Below, piece by piece: positions 8,193-16,193 of a stretch of DNA of 40,965 nucleotides (positions are counted from its first letter, which is position 1; each line of letters begins with the position of its first letter). Under the pieces are notes generated by a model. It searched no databases, was not told the origin of the DNA, and saw only the letters and a program-made list of their open reading frames with translations. The stretch comes from LSNR01 sp964603325 (GTDB lineage: Bacteria > Patescibacteriota > Minisyncoccia > Moranbacterales > UBA9337). Both the position numbers and the translations under genes were made by a program. The stretch spans positions 1-40,965 of the forward strand of contig CAZRUH010000002.1 in NCBI GenBank assembly GCA_964603325.1, in the 5' to 3' direction.

Positions 8193-10706
8193 TTAGAAAC
8201 TAACGCTGATTTTTTCGGTTTTTTTATCCTTATTTCCATTTTTATCTGTTATTTCAGCTTCTATTTTCAATGTAGAATTGTTTTTCTCGGTCGGTATATC
8301 ATAAACAAAACTGAAGGAACTACTCTCCGCGGAAAACACCTCATTGTTATCAATGTAAATTTTTATATTTTTAACGCCATAACTTGCATTTGCTTTTGCT
8401 GTAATTTTTATTTGTGAAGGATTGTTTTTGTGAATACTTAAATCAAGTTTTGGTTTGTATTTTGAGAAATCTTCTTCCCGACACTCTTTTTCCGGAGTGT
8501 CATCCAAGATATATTTTTTCTTTTTATTTTTTTTATACCACATTCTCACGGCATCTTCCCACCTTCTAAATTGAGGATCTTTTTCCGGATGTTTTGGAAT
8601 ATCTCCACGAGGATCTTTCCTGTTAACATACCAAAGGATTGAGTGTGCATTAACAAAAGTTTTCTTTTTTCTTTCTTTTTTTGGACAATACTTATTTGCT
8701 AAACACCAGTGTTTTTTCTCTCCGGGAATTTCACAAACTTCTTCCTTTTTCTCAATTTCCAAATCTCCCTTCAAAATACCCTTTTTAACTTCTTTCATTT
8801 CTTCATCTTTATTATATTTGGGAAATTCTTCTTTATCATAGTTTTCCAAGACCTGATCCATAAAACTTCGCCAAATTGGCGACGCGACATTAGCACCGGC
8901 CGCTCCAACTTTCATCGGACGATTATCGTTATTCCCCGCCCAAACACCAACGGCAATTGATGGTGTATACCCCATTGTCCAGCCATCACGAAACTCATTG
9001 GTTGTTCCCGTTTTGGCAACAACCTGACGATCATCAAAGCGTAATGGGTTTTGTTCGCCAAAAGCGGGAGCGCGAAATTTATTATTTGATATAATGTAGT
9101 CCAACATTGCTACATATTTTTCTTTGACGACACGAGTTCCGACATTATTTTTGAATTCTTCTATCACCTTACCGTCTTTATTTTCAATTTTAAGAATTGC
9201 CACTTTATCATGTTTAATCCCTCCATTCGCCAGAGTCGCAAAAGCGTTGGTATGATCTAAGAGACGCACTTCTCCTCCTCCAAGAACCAAGGATAATCCG
9301 TAACGATCAGGATTGTTTAATCCGGTAACTCCCAAATTTTTTGCCATCTTAATGGCATTTTTAACTCCCACAAGATAGAGCGTTTTTACCGCCGGAACAT
9401 TTAGAGACATTCCCAATGCATCCTGCATTTTTATCGGACCACGAAATTTACCATCATAATTTTGAGGAACATAATTATTATCACTCCCTTTATTGAAATC
9501 AGTTTCCACATCATACAAAATCGTTTCCGGCAAATATCCCTTGGTAAAAGCGGTTAGGTACACATATGGCTTAAAAGATGATCCCGGTTGTCTTTCACTT
9601 AAAGCTACATTTACTTGTCCATCAATAGATTTGTCAAAATAATCCTTACTTCCAACCATTGCCAAAATTTGACCGGTTTTCGGATCAATGGCAACCAAAG
9701 CGGCGTTTTCCGCATTCCATCTCTTGGCATTTTTTTCCACACCTTCTCTAACAACTTTTTCAGCAATTTGTTGTTTATCCCAATCCAATGTGGTATAAAC
9801 CTTTAGCCCGCCCTCCTTCATTTCCTGTTCGCCATATTTACTATCCAAATACTCTTTTACATACATTACAAAGTGAGGCGCTTTAATATTTTCTCTTTTG
9901 ACTATTATTTTTTTAAATACATCAACTTTTTTTGCATTCTCCGCTTCTTCTTTTGAAATATATCCGAGTTCAGCCATATTATCTATGGCCATTTCTTGGC
10001 GAATCTTTAATTTTTTTCTATGAGAACCGTACGGGGAATAATATGTTGGGGCTTTTGGTAATGAGGCCAGAAGCGTTGCCTCATCAATGGTTAAATTCTT
10101 AGCCGATTTGTTAAAAAAAGTTTTTGCCGCCGCTTCTATTCCATAAGCGTTTGAGCCATATGGAATTTCATTTAAATACATTTTTAAAATTTCATCTTTA
10201 GAAAATTTCTGTTCAATTTCAAACGCCAAAATAACTTCTTTGATTTTCCTTGTCAATGTCCTTTCTCTTGTCAATATTGAATTTTTTATAAGTTGTTGCG
10301 TTATCGTAGAGCCACCTTGAGCCGCACCCCTCTTAACAATATCTTTAAAAAGAGCTCTGATTATAGAAGAAATCTTTACTCCGTGATGATAATAAAAATC
10401 ACGATCCTCTAAAACTATTGTTGCATTTTTTATGTTATCGTTCATTTGATCAAAGGGAATAAGTGTTCTTTTTTCCTCTCCGTGTATTTCATATAGCAAA
10501 TGTTTTCCCGTACGATCAAATATTTTTGTAGACTCTGCAATAATTCTTTTATTGACTTTGTTGGGGTCCGGTAAGTCTTTGGCAAAATAAGCAAAAATTC
10601 CCATTACGGAAACAACCCCCAAAATCAAACTGATGAAAAATAATTTTAAAACAATACTCCATCGGTTTCTTTTTCTTTCTTTTGTCTCTTTTTTTTGTTT
10701 AACCAT
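8193..10706 (-). CDS. penicillin-binding protein 1A (bifunctional transglycosylase/transpeptidase)
   Basis: This class A PBP of 837 residues polymerises lipid II glycan and crosslinks peptides outside the membrane. A cytoplasmic basic tail is followed by a membrane helix (about 18-42). The GT51 transglycosylase has catalytic E100 in EDRDFYYHHG and the GGSTITQQL motif at 131-139. The transpeptidase has S376-x-x-K379 (GSSFKP), S434-L-N and K565-T-G. A Lys/Glu-rich linker with six cysteines (about 655-770) leads to a C-terminal Ig-like domain (about 750-837). All active-site motifs are intact. It is last in the operon, 35 bp after the RimK-like gene, which links wall synthesis with the ligase cluster. 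Confidence 0.96.
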   Translation of the reverse strand: MVKQKKETKERKRNRWSIVLKLFFISLILGVVSVMGIFAYFAKDLPDPNKVNKRIIAESTKIFDRTGKHLLYEIHGEEKRTLIPFDQMNDNIKNATIVLEDRDFYYHHGVKISSIIRALFKDIVKRGAAQGGSTITQQLIKNSILTRERTLTRKIKEVILAFEIEQKFSKDEILKMYLNEIPYGSNAYGIEAAAKTFFNKSAKNLTIDEATLLASLPKAPTYYSPYGSHRKKLKIRQEMAIDNMAELGYISKEEAENAKKVDVFKKIIVKRENIKAPHFVMYVKEYLDSKYGEQEMKEGGLKVYTTLDWDKQQIAEKVVREGVEKNAKRWNAENAALVAIDPKTGQILAMVGSKDYFDKSIDGQVNVALSERQPGSSFKPYVYLTAFTKGYLPETILYDVETDFNKGSDNNYVPQNYDGKFRGPIKMQDALGMSLNVPAVKTLYLVGVKNAIKMAKNLGVTGLNNPDRYGLSLVLGGGEVRLLDHTNAFATLANGGIKHDKVAILKIENKDGKVIEEFKNNVGTRVVKEKYVAMLDYIISNNKFRAPAFGEQNPLRFDDRQVVAKTGTTNEFRDGWTMGYTPSIAVGVWAGNNDNRPMKVGAAGANVASPIWRSFMDQVLENYDKEEFPKYNKDEEMKEVKKGILKGDLEIEKKEEVCEIPGEKKHWCLANKYCPKKERKKKTFVNAHSILWYVNRKDPRGDIPKHPEKDPQFRRWEDAVRMWYKKNKKKKYILDDTPEKECREEDFSKYKPKLDLSIHKNNPSQIKITAKANASYGVKNIKIYIDNNEVFSAESSSFSFVYDIPTEKNNSTLKIEAEITDKNGNKDKKTEKISVSF

Positions 10707-10741
10707 ACCTTATAAATATTAGCATTTTTGTTATAAATATG

Positions 10742-11632
10742 CTATCTGATCAACCTCCTGATAATTTCCCTAGCCACATTTGTTCCGGTTGCTTTTTCAA
10801 ATCCTTTAAATTGAGCGGAAGTATTTATTTCCAGAGCTAAATACCCTCTATCGCTTTTTATAAAATCAATGCCCGCATAAAAAAGATTTCCCTTTTTCAT
10901 AATTTTTTTTGCCATTTTTTTTATTTCCTCATCTATTTCTACAATTTCCGCTTTACCGCCCAAAGAAACATTGGCGCGAAAATCTCCATTTTGCGAAGTC
11001 CTTTTAATTGCTCCCAAAATTTCTCCTCCCAAAACCAATACTCTAAAGTCGGTGCCTGCGGATTCTTTAATAAATTCTTGAAGAATAAAAGAACTTCTTC
11101 TAAAAGGAACATCCACAGTCGCTTCCATTTTTTTCTTAATAAAGTTTTTAACGTCGTTTGAGGAATTAACTATTTTTACGCCACTACCCATTGAACCAAT
11201 ATTGGCCTTAATTATACAAGGATAACCGCCTATATGATTAGCCAGCCTGTCAAGCTTATATTCCTTAAAAGTATTTACAAAAATAGTTTTCGGCGTTGGG
11301 ATGTTTATTGATGAAAAAAAACTGTTTCCAAAAAATTTATCCGCATAATTTATCGCCCCTGTATTTGTCCAAATAAATTTTATTTCTTTTTTAAACCTTG
11401 ATGTTAAATATCTAATCAAATGATGGGCTGCCGCATTATTGGAAATTGTCCAAACAATATCCCCTCTCTTAAATTTTATTTCTTGGTCATTATTGATAAT
11501 TTTATTGTCAGTAATTTGCACATTATATGTTTTGATAATTTCCAGCTCTACACCCAATTTTTCACCCTCTTCTCTAAATCTATTTAAACGAATACATTCT
11601 CCAAAGGTAATTATCCATATTTTTTTTGCCAT
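10742..11632 (-). CDS. RimK/LysX-type ATP-grasp ligase
   Basis: The protein has 296 residues, the normal length for the RimK family. These enzymes activate a carboxylate with ATP and join it to an amine, for example adding glutamate to a peptide or protein. The ATP-grasp lysine region is CIIKANIGSMGSGVKIV. The family core follows with GTDFRVLVLGGEILGAIKR, then NGDFRANVSLGG and the metal-binding LALEINTSAQFKGFEKATG, close to canonical RimK. The N-terminal domain (1-105) is diverged and probably sets substrate choice. It is the third of three consecutive small ATP-grasp genes and lies just before PBP1A. It is the most RimK-like member; the substrate is unknown. Confidence 0.88.
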   Translation of the reverse strand: MAKKIWIITFGECIRLNRFREEGEKLGVELEIIKTYNVQITDNKIINNDQEIKFKRGDIVWTISNNAAAHHLIRYLTSRFKKEIKFIWTNTGAINYADKFFGNSFFSSINIPTPKTIFVNTFKEYKLDRLANHIGGYPCIIKANIGSMGSGVKIVNSSNDVKNFIKKKMEATVDVPFRRSSFILQEFIKESAGTDFRVLVLGGEILGAIKRTSQNGDFRANVSLGGKAEIVEIDEEIKKMAKKIMKKGNLFYAGIDFIKSDRGYLALEINTSAQFKGFEKATGTNVAREIIRRLIR

Positions 11633-11673
11633 AATTTTAATTTTGTTACATTTTTTTGTTAAAATTTTACAAC

Positions 11674-12618
11674 TTAAAATTTTTCCGGAAAAAAGAAATA
11701 TTTTACAATTTCATCCGCAACATTGTGTGATTTCCCTTTAACGGGATAAATATGCAACAGCAATCCGGGAAAAGCATTTATTTCAATAATTGTAAACTTA
11801 TTTCCACCGATATCTTCCGTTATTATATCAAAACCGGCAACATCCATTTTTAATTTATTCGCGATATCAATTACCACTTTTTTAATTTCGGAAGATATTT
11901 TATCGGTAAAATCAACCGGGGTCCCACCACTTTTTATATTAGCGGTTTTTTTCAAATAAACTTTTTGGTTTTTTTTGATAATACTGGAAAATGAAAGATT
12001 TTGGTCATTCAAACACTTTTCCATAAGATCATCTCTTTCCGCGCGATATCGCTTTATCAATTTTTTGTTCCGTTTTTGCAATAAATTGCTTATATCATTT
12101 TGCCCATCACCAATAATAAAAACCGGTTCTTTTTTGGATACGAATATTTTTTTTCTGCCAATGATCAAAACTCTATAATCATCACCACAACTATATTTTT
12201 CCAAAACAACCTTATTGTAAGCATCGTTTTTTTTGGCAAATTCAATTGCCGGTACCAATTCTTTCTCTTTCGTTATTCCAACGGTAATTCCCTTTCCGTG
12301 TATTCCTCTTTCCGGTTTAATTACAATTTTTTTGTGTTTCTTTAAAAATTTTATTGCTTGATTTATATTCAAATAACGTTCCATTTCCGAAACCGGAACA
12401 CTCCATTTTCTCAAAAAAACATTTGTCAAAAATTTACTTTCGGTTAATCTGTAACTGATTGCACTGGTGGTTTCCGGCATACTCTCCGTAAACATTATTT
12501 TCTTTTCTGCGTTTTTTAAATAATAATATGTTCTATGAATAAATTCAAACTCCACTCCTCTTTTCTTGGCAGCTTGAGCAATTTCCAAAATTATCTTGTT
12601 TTTAGTTCTTTGAATCAT
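11674..12618 (-). CDS. ATP-grasp ligase of cyanophycin synthetase/glutathione synthetase type
   Basis: The protein has 314 residues. The ATP-binding segment VIKPERGIHGKGITVG, then GDDYRVLIIGRKKIFVSKKE and EPVFIIGDGQNDISNLL, match the ATP-grasp half of CphA and GshF-like enzymes. The metal-binding end is FTIIEINAFPGLLLHIYP. CphA itself is much longer and carries a Mur ligase half that is absent here, so this is a free-standing ATP-grasp module. The first 17 bases overlap the end of the upstream gene, which indicates translational coupling. It differs clearly in subfamily from its two neighbours, suggesting successive non-identical coupling reactions. Confidence 0.85.
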   Translation of the reverse strand: MIQRTKNKIILEIAQAAKKRGVEFEFIHRTYYYLKNAEKKIMFTESMPETTSAISYRLTESKFLTNVFLRKWSVPVSEMERYLNINQAIKFLKKHKKIVIKPERGIHGKGITVGITKEKELVPAIEFAKKNDAYNKVVLEKYSCGDDYRVLIIGRKKIFVSKKEPVFIIGDGQNDISNLLQKRNKKLIKRYRAERDDLMEKCLNDQNLSFSSIIKKNQKVYLKKTANIKSGGTPVDFTDKISSEIKKVVIDIANKLKMDVAGFDIITEDIGGNKFTIIEINAFPGLLLHIYPVKGKSHNVADEIVKYFFFPEKF

Positions 12619-13465
12619 TTTTTTGTTCTTTTTTATGCTTACTTACTAAAAAATCAACCATCGCCCCGGAAATATCCACGCCCGTAGTTAATTGATTTCT
12701 TGGAAAATAACAAGGGAAATTTACTTCAGCCAAGTACGGTTCGTTATTTTTTCCGATTAAAATATCTATTCCACTAAATTCCAGGTCAAGAATTTCAATC
12801 GCTCTTATGGCTATTTCTTCAAATATCTTGGGAAATTTTTCCGCTTTAACCCGGGGCTTACCAACATTTGTCCTAAAATCATTTTTAGGAACAATGTATT
12901 CAATGCTATCAATAACCTCATTTCCCAGAACAATCAATCTCGCGTGCCGGTAAGATTCAATGTATTGTCGTAGCACCATTTTTTTTGCTCCACTTTTTTT
13001 CAAAAAACCGATAACTGAAATTAAAGATTCCATAGAATTCATTTTCATAACTCCGGCTCCGTGACTTAATCCCGTCACCTTTAGAATAATGGGAAAACCG
13101 CCGATTTCATCAACCAAATTTCTTAAAATTTCGTAATCATCATTTATAACGGTTACCGTCTTGGGCATGGGTATGTTATAAAATTTTTGCAAAGGAATAT
13201 CCATAGCATTAAAAAACGCTCGTTTATTTGTTTTATAAAAAGTTGTTAATTTGTTTTTTTGCAACAAAAAAAGCTCTATATTTTTTGCCAGCTCTCCCGA
13301 AGTTATCCTATATAAAACCCCTTCGTTGTTTTGATATTCTTGATTTAAAACATTAAACTCATTAACATCCACATTTACAAATTTCAAGCCTTTGTCTTGA
13401 GCCGATTTTTTTAATAATCCTCTGGTTATTTTTTGTGTTTTTTGAGAGATACAAAAAAATTTCAT
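12602..13465 (-). CDS. RimK-like ATP-grasp ligase, divergent
   Basis: The protein has 287 residues. The central ATP-grasp fold is visible, with FPIILKVTGLSHGAGVMKM (lysine and Gly-rich loop), then MVLRQYIESYRHARLIVLGN and the metal-binding PYLAEVNFPCYFPRNQ. NDFRTNVGKP corresponds to the NDFR(S/A)N motif of RimK. The EINAS motif of typical RimK is EVNFP here, an unusual substitution near the active site. The N-terminal 100 residues match nothing I recognise. It lies between the ligase-retropepsin fusion and the CphA-like ligase, overlapping the latter by 17 bases. Confidence 0.83.
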   Translation of the reverse strand: MKFFCISQKTQKITRGLLKKSAQDKGLKFVNVDVNEFNVLNQEYQNNEGVLYRITSGELAKNIELFLLQKNKLTTFYKTNKRAFFNAMDIPLQKFYNIPMPKTVTVINDDYEILRNLVDEIGGFPIILKVTGLSHGAGVMKMNSMESLISVIGFLKKSGAKKMVLRQYIESYRHARLIVLGNEVIDSIEYIVPKNDFRTNVGKPRVKAEKFPKIFEEIAIRAIEILDLEFSGIDILIGKNNEPYLAEVNFPCYFPRNQLTTGVDISGAMVDFLVSKHKKEQKNDSKN

Positions 13466-13523
13466 ACTATTCTTGTTTAAATTTATTTAAATTGTGTTTT
13501 TCAAAAACCTATCGCCAACTAGT

Positions 13524-14924
13524 CTAAACCTTATTAACATCAATCATAAACTTTCTCAAATTTCTTCTACCTATAATTACGGGGTATTTTAAGTGCGAAC
13601 GCTTAATAATGGTCATTTTTGCCGTTACCGGCCTTTTATCCATAACAAAACTTAGTTTAACTATGGGACGATAACTTATGCCATGTGAAGATCTGACCAT
13701 AACCGTTGAGGTTATATATGGTATATTTTTATAAATATTCCATCGTTGCTCTTTGTTTAAACCTTTTAATTCTTTATAGTCCTTGCCGATTGCATTAAAA
13801 GCTTCTATTGTCTTTTTAAATCCCAATTTTTTTACCAATTCTTCATCAATGGAAGATGTGTATGCCCCCGTATCAATTTTAGCTTCCACATAAAACTCCT
13901 TTCCGTTGCGACCAATCAATTTTATTTTTTCTTTGAAACCGATAACTTTTTTTCCGGAAATTTCTTCCAACTCATCTTCCACCTCTCCACCGAACAAATC
14001 AACGCCCACATTTACACCTCTTTTGATTGTTTTTATTTTAAGACCGGCAACTCTTTCCATTCTTTCTTGCAACCCGGCGGAATTGGCAATTTGAATTGAT
14101 AATCCCGCCCTTGCATTAAGTTCCAAAAAAACCGGCCCCCTCTCCTTATCAATGGCAACATCGGCACCAAGAAAACCCAGTCCGGAAACATTTTGAGCTT
14201 TAACCGCCAATTCCAAAATTTCTCTCCAGTAAGGAATTTTTAAGCCGGAAACACTAAGTCTGGTTCCGGGAATTATTTCTATAATTTTTGATTTCTTTCC
14301 CTGCACCGCCATTGTTGTAATTCCGGTTGCCAAATCAATCCCCATTCCTATACCGCCCTGTTGTAAATTCGCTTTTCCTCCGGATTCCTTCGTTGGCAAG
14401 CGCAACATTGCCATAATCGGTACTCTGTTGTAAACAATAACCCTAATATCTGGAATTCCTTTATAAACATACGGTTTAAATAGTTTCAATAATGTTAATC
14501 TTTCTTCAAAGAAAGCAATATCAGGAATTCCCGAAAGAGAAAAGTTCCCATCCAAGATATTTCTAATATGATTTTTCAGATCTTCTACGGTTACAATTTT
14601 TCCATCCGCCTTAACCCAAGCATCATTTCTTCCTTTTTTTTTACCGAATACAACCAGTATTCCCGCCCCTCCCAGTCCTTTGTTTGGTTTTAATGCAAAA
14701 CTATTTGGCAATTTATCCCAATTAAAATCCTCCAGTTTTTCGTGGCTGACAATTTTGGCAATCAACTTTGGAACCGGAATATTTTCCTTGCGTAAAACTC
14801 TTTTACTCAACAATTTATCATCCGCAATTCTGATTGCTTTCTTGCGATTATTTGGCCTAATATAACGCAAATAACGCGCATTCATTCCCAGAATCTTGCG
14901 ACTATTTTTAATATAGTTAAACAT
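13524..14924 (-). CDS. alpha-L-glutamate ligase-like ATP-grasp fused to RimB-type retropepsin domain
   Basis: The protein has 466 residues. Residues 1-315 match the alpha-L-glutamate ligase-like ATP-grasp family (TIGR02291 type), with KILGMNARYLRYI near the start, DDKLLSKRVLRKENIPVP, FALKPNKGLGGAGILVV and PVFLELNARAGLSIQIAN. Residues about 325-466 match the RimB/ATP-dependent zinc protease family (PF05618), now regarded as retropepsin-like, with EAKIDTGAYTSSID (catalytic Asp in DTGA) and YPVIIGRRNLRKFMID at the end. The two are usually separate neighbouring genes; here they form one chain, so bond formation and cleavage are physically linked. The gene follows the 7TM gene by 20 bp, the classic partner of this ligase family. 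Confidence 0.9.
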   Translation of the reverse strand: MFNYIKNSRKILGMNARYLRYIRPNNRKKAIRIADDKLLSKRVLRKENIPVPKLIAKIVSHEKLEDFNWDKLPNSFALKPNKGLGGAGILVVFGKKKGRNDAWVKADGKIVTVEDLKNHIRNILDGNFSLSGIPDIAFFEERLTLLKLFKPYVYKGIPDIRVIVYNRVPIMAMLRLPTKESGGKANLQQGGIGMGIDLATGITTMAVQGKKSKIIEIIPGTRLSVSGLKIPYWREILELAVKAQNVSGLGFLGADVAIDKERGPVFLELNARAGLSIQIANSAGLQERMERVAGLKIKTIKRGVNVGVDLFGGEVEDELEEISGKKVIGFKEKIKLIGRNGKEFYVEAKIDTGAYTSSIDEELVKKLGFKKTIEAFNAIGKDYKELKGLNKEQRWNIYKNIPYITSTVMVRSSHGISYRPIVKLSFVMDKRPVTAKMTIIKRSHLKYPVIIGRRNLRKFMIDVNKV

Positions 14925-14944
14925 AAAAAGATAGTTTATTCCTC

Positions 14945-15613
14945 TTAAATTTTCTTTAGAATCTCCTTAAATCTCCAGTATTCTAAAACACGTAATCCCG
15001 TCCATTTGCCCAAAAATATATTTATCGGTATTGTCAACAATACAACCCATGGATGTGTTAAAATAAGCACAATCAAACTATTCCAACTTATAATAAAATA
15101 TCCTATTAAAGAAATAAAAAGAGTTTCCGTTGCTAAAAAAAATGCCGTTTTGTTTCCTTTTTGAATTTGAGTGGAAACAAACTTTTCCACAATTGTAATC
15201 ATAACCAAAAGAGGAAAAATCGGCACCGTTGCCAGTCCTGTTCTTTGCAAAGAACCACCAATAACCAAAACCGTTAGAATTGAAAAAGCAACTACACTTA
15301 AAGTTATTGCTACCCTTGGCAAATAAAGCAATCTAAACTTTTTAAGAATATATCGGGTAGCCATCCCAACAAAGATAACACTTATAAAAATTGTTACTCC
15401 ATATTTAATTCCTTTTGATCCTGCCTCCCCCGCCATTGCCAAAAATGCAAACGTGATTATTGATGGCGTATAAATACCAAACGCTTTGATACCGAAAACT
15501 TGACGAAAAAACGCAATCAAAGTCACTACCACCGGAAGCATTAAAATAAGCAAGATACTTTCTTGCGGAACGCCTTGCGAAACAAAATAATTAATTGTAA
15601 AATAATTTGACAT
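14945..15613 (-). CDS. UUP1-type seven-helix membrane protein (7TM_transglut), transglutaminase part absent
   Basis: The protein has 222 residues and is strongly hydrophobic with about seven predicted helices. It matches the 7TM domain that in most bacteria is the C-terminal half of a protein carrying an inactive transglutaminase domain, with LLILMLPVVVTLIAFFRQV and FGIKAFGIYTPSIITFAFLA, LYLPRVAITLSVV, and GKWTGLRVLEYWRFKEIL near the end. Here the 7TM domain stands alone, with only about 15 residues before the first helix. By context it is the membrane component of the ligase cluster, perhaps a transporter or anchoring platform. Its biochemical role is not established even for the family. Confidence 0.85.
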   Translation of the reverse strand: MSNYFTINYFVSQGVPQESILLILMLPVVVTLIAFFRQVFGIKAFGIYTPSIITFAFLAMAGEAGSKGIKYGVTIFISVIFVGMATRYILKKFRLLYLPRVAITLSVVAFSILTVLVIGGSLQRTGLATVPIFPLLVMITIVEKFVSTQIQKGNKTAFFLATETLFISLIGYFIISWNSLIVLILTHPWVVLLTIPINIFLGKWTGLRVLEYWRFKEILKKI

Positions 15614-15672
15614 ACTTTTATCTTTTAAAGGATTATATAATTTCTTATTTTGATTATAGCACTAAACAATAG

Positions 15673-16182
15673 TTAGACATATAAACTTTTCTTGGATGTG
15701 GTTGCATTTTTAATTGCGCTTTTTTCTTCCTCAGTCAATGGAAAATCCAAACATTTATTATTGCTGATTGATTTTGCAAAAAATCTCACACCCTCTCTTG
15801 TGTAAAGAGATGAAATAATCACTCCGGAATTATCTTTATCCAAAAAAGCGATTACAAAGCTTTGGTTTCCACCGATATCTCCAAAGGGATTATATCTTAT
15901 TACACCTATTTTTTGCACCGCTTTAGTTGTAATTTTGTAAATTTTTTCATAAGCATCAAATAATTCTTTGATATCATTTTTATTTTTTTGTCCTTGTTCT
16001 ATCCACCTTAAAATAATTTTTTCCAAATCTTCGCCATTTTTACCGGAAAAAATCTCCTTGCCAACTTTTTTTATTTCTTTGATTTTGAGTAAAATGTAAA
16101 AATTCCAAACCGACAAAATAATTAAAAAAATAATTAAAAATAAAAACGCGTAAGTTAAATTGTTTTGAAAAAAGCCGTTCAT
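15673..16182 (-). CDS. DUF4446 membrane-anchored protein
   Basis: The protein has 169 residues. One N-terminal membrane helix (about 10-33) is followed by a coiled helical stretch and a compact domain with the DUF4446 signature, VQKIGVIRYNPFGDIGGNQS near 93-112 and SGVIISSLYTREGVRFFAK. The family is widespread in Firmicutes and Patescibacteria with no settled function. It lies 11 bp after the PEGA gene and 59 bp before the 7TM gene, so it is probably co-transcribed with the ligase cluster, though it may be unrelated to it. Confidence 0.85.
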   Translation of the reverse strand: MNGFFQNNLTYAFLFLIIFLIILSVWNFYILLKIKEIKKVGKEIFSGKNGEDLEKIILRWIEQGQKNKNDIKELFDAYEKIYKITTKAVQKIGVIRYNPFGDIGGNQSFVIAFLDKDNSGVIISSLYTREGVRFFAKSISNNKCLDFPLTEEEKSAIKNATTSKKSLYV

Positions 16183-16193
16183 ATTAATTAACT

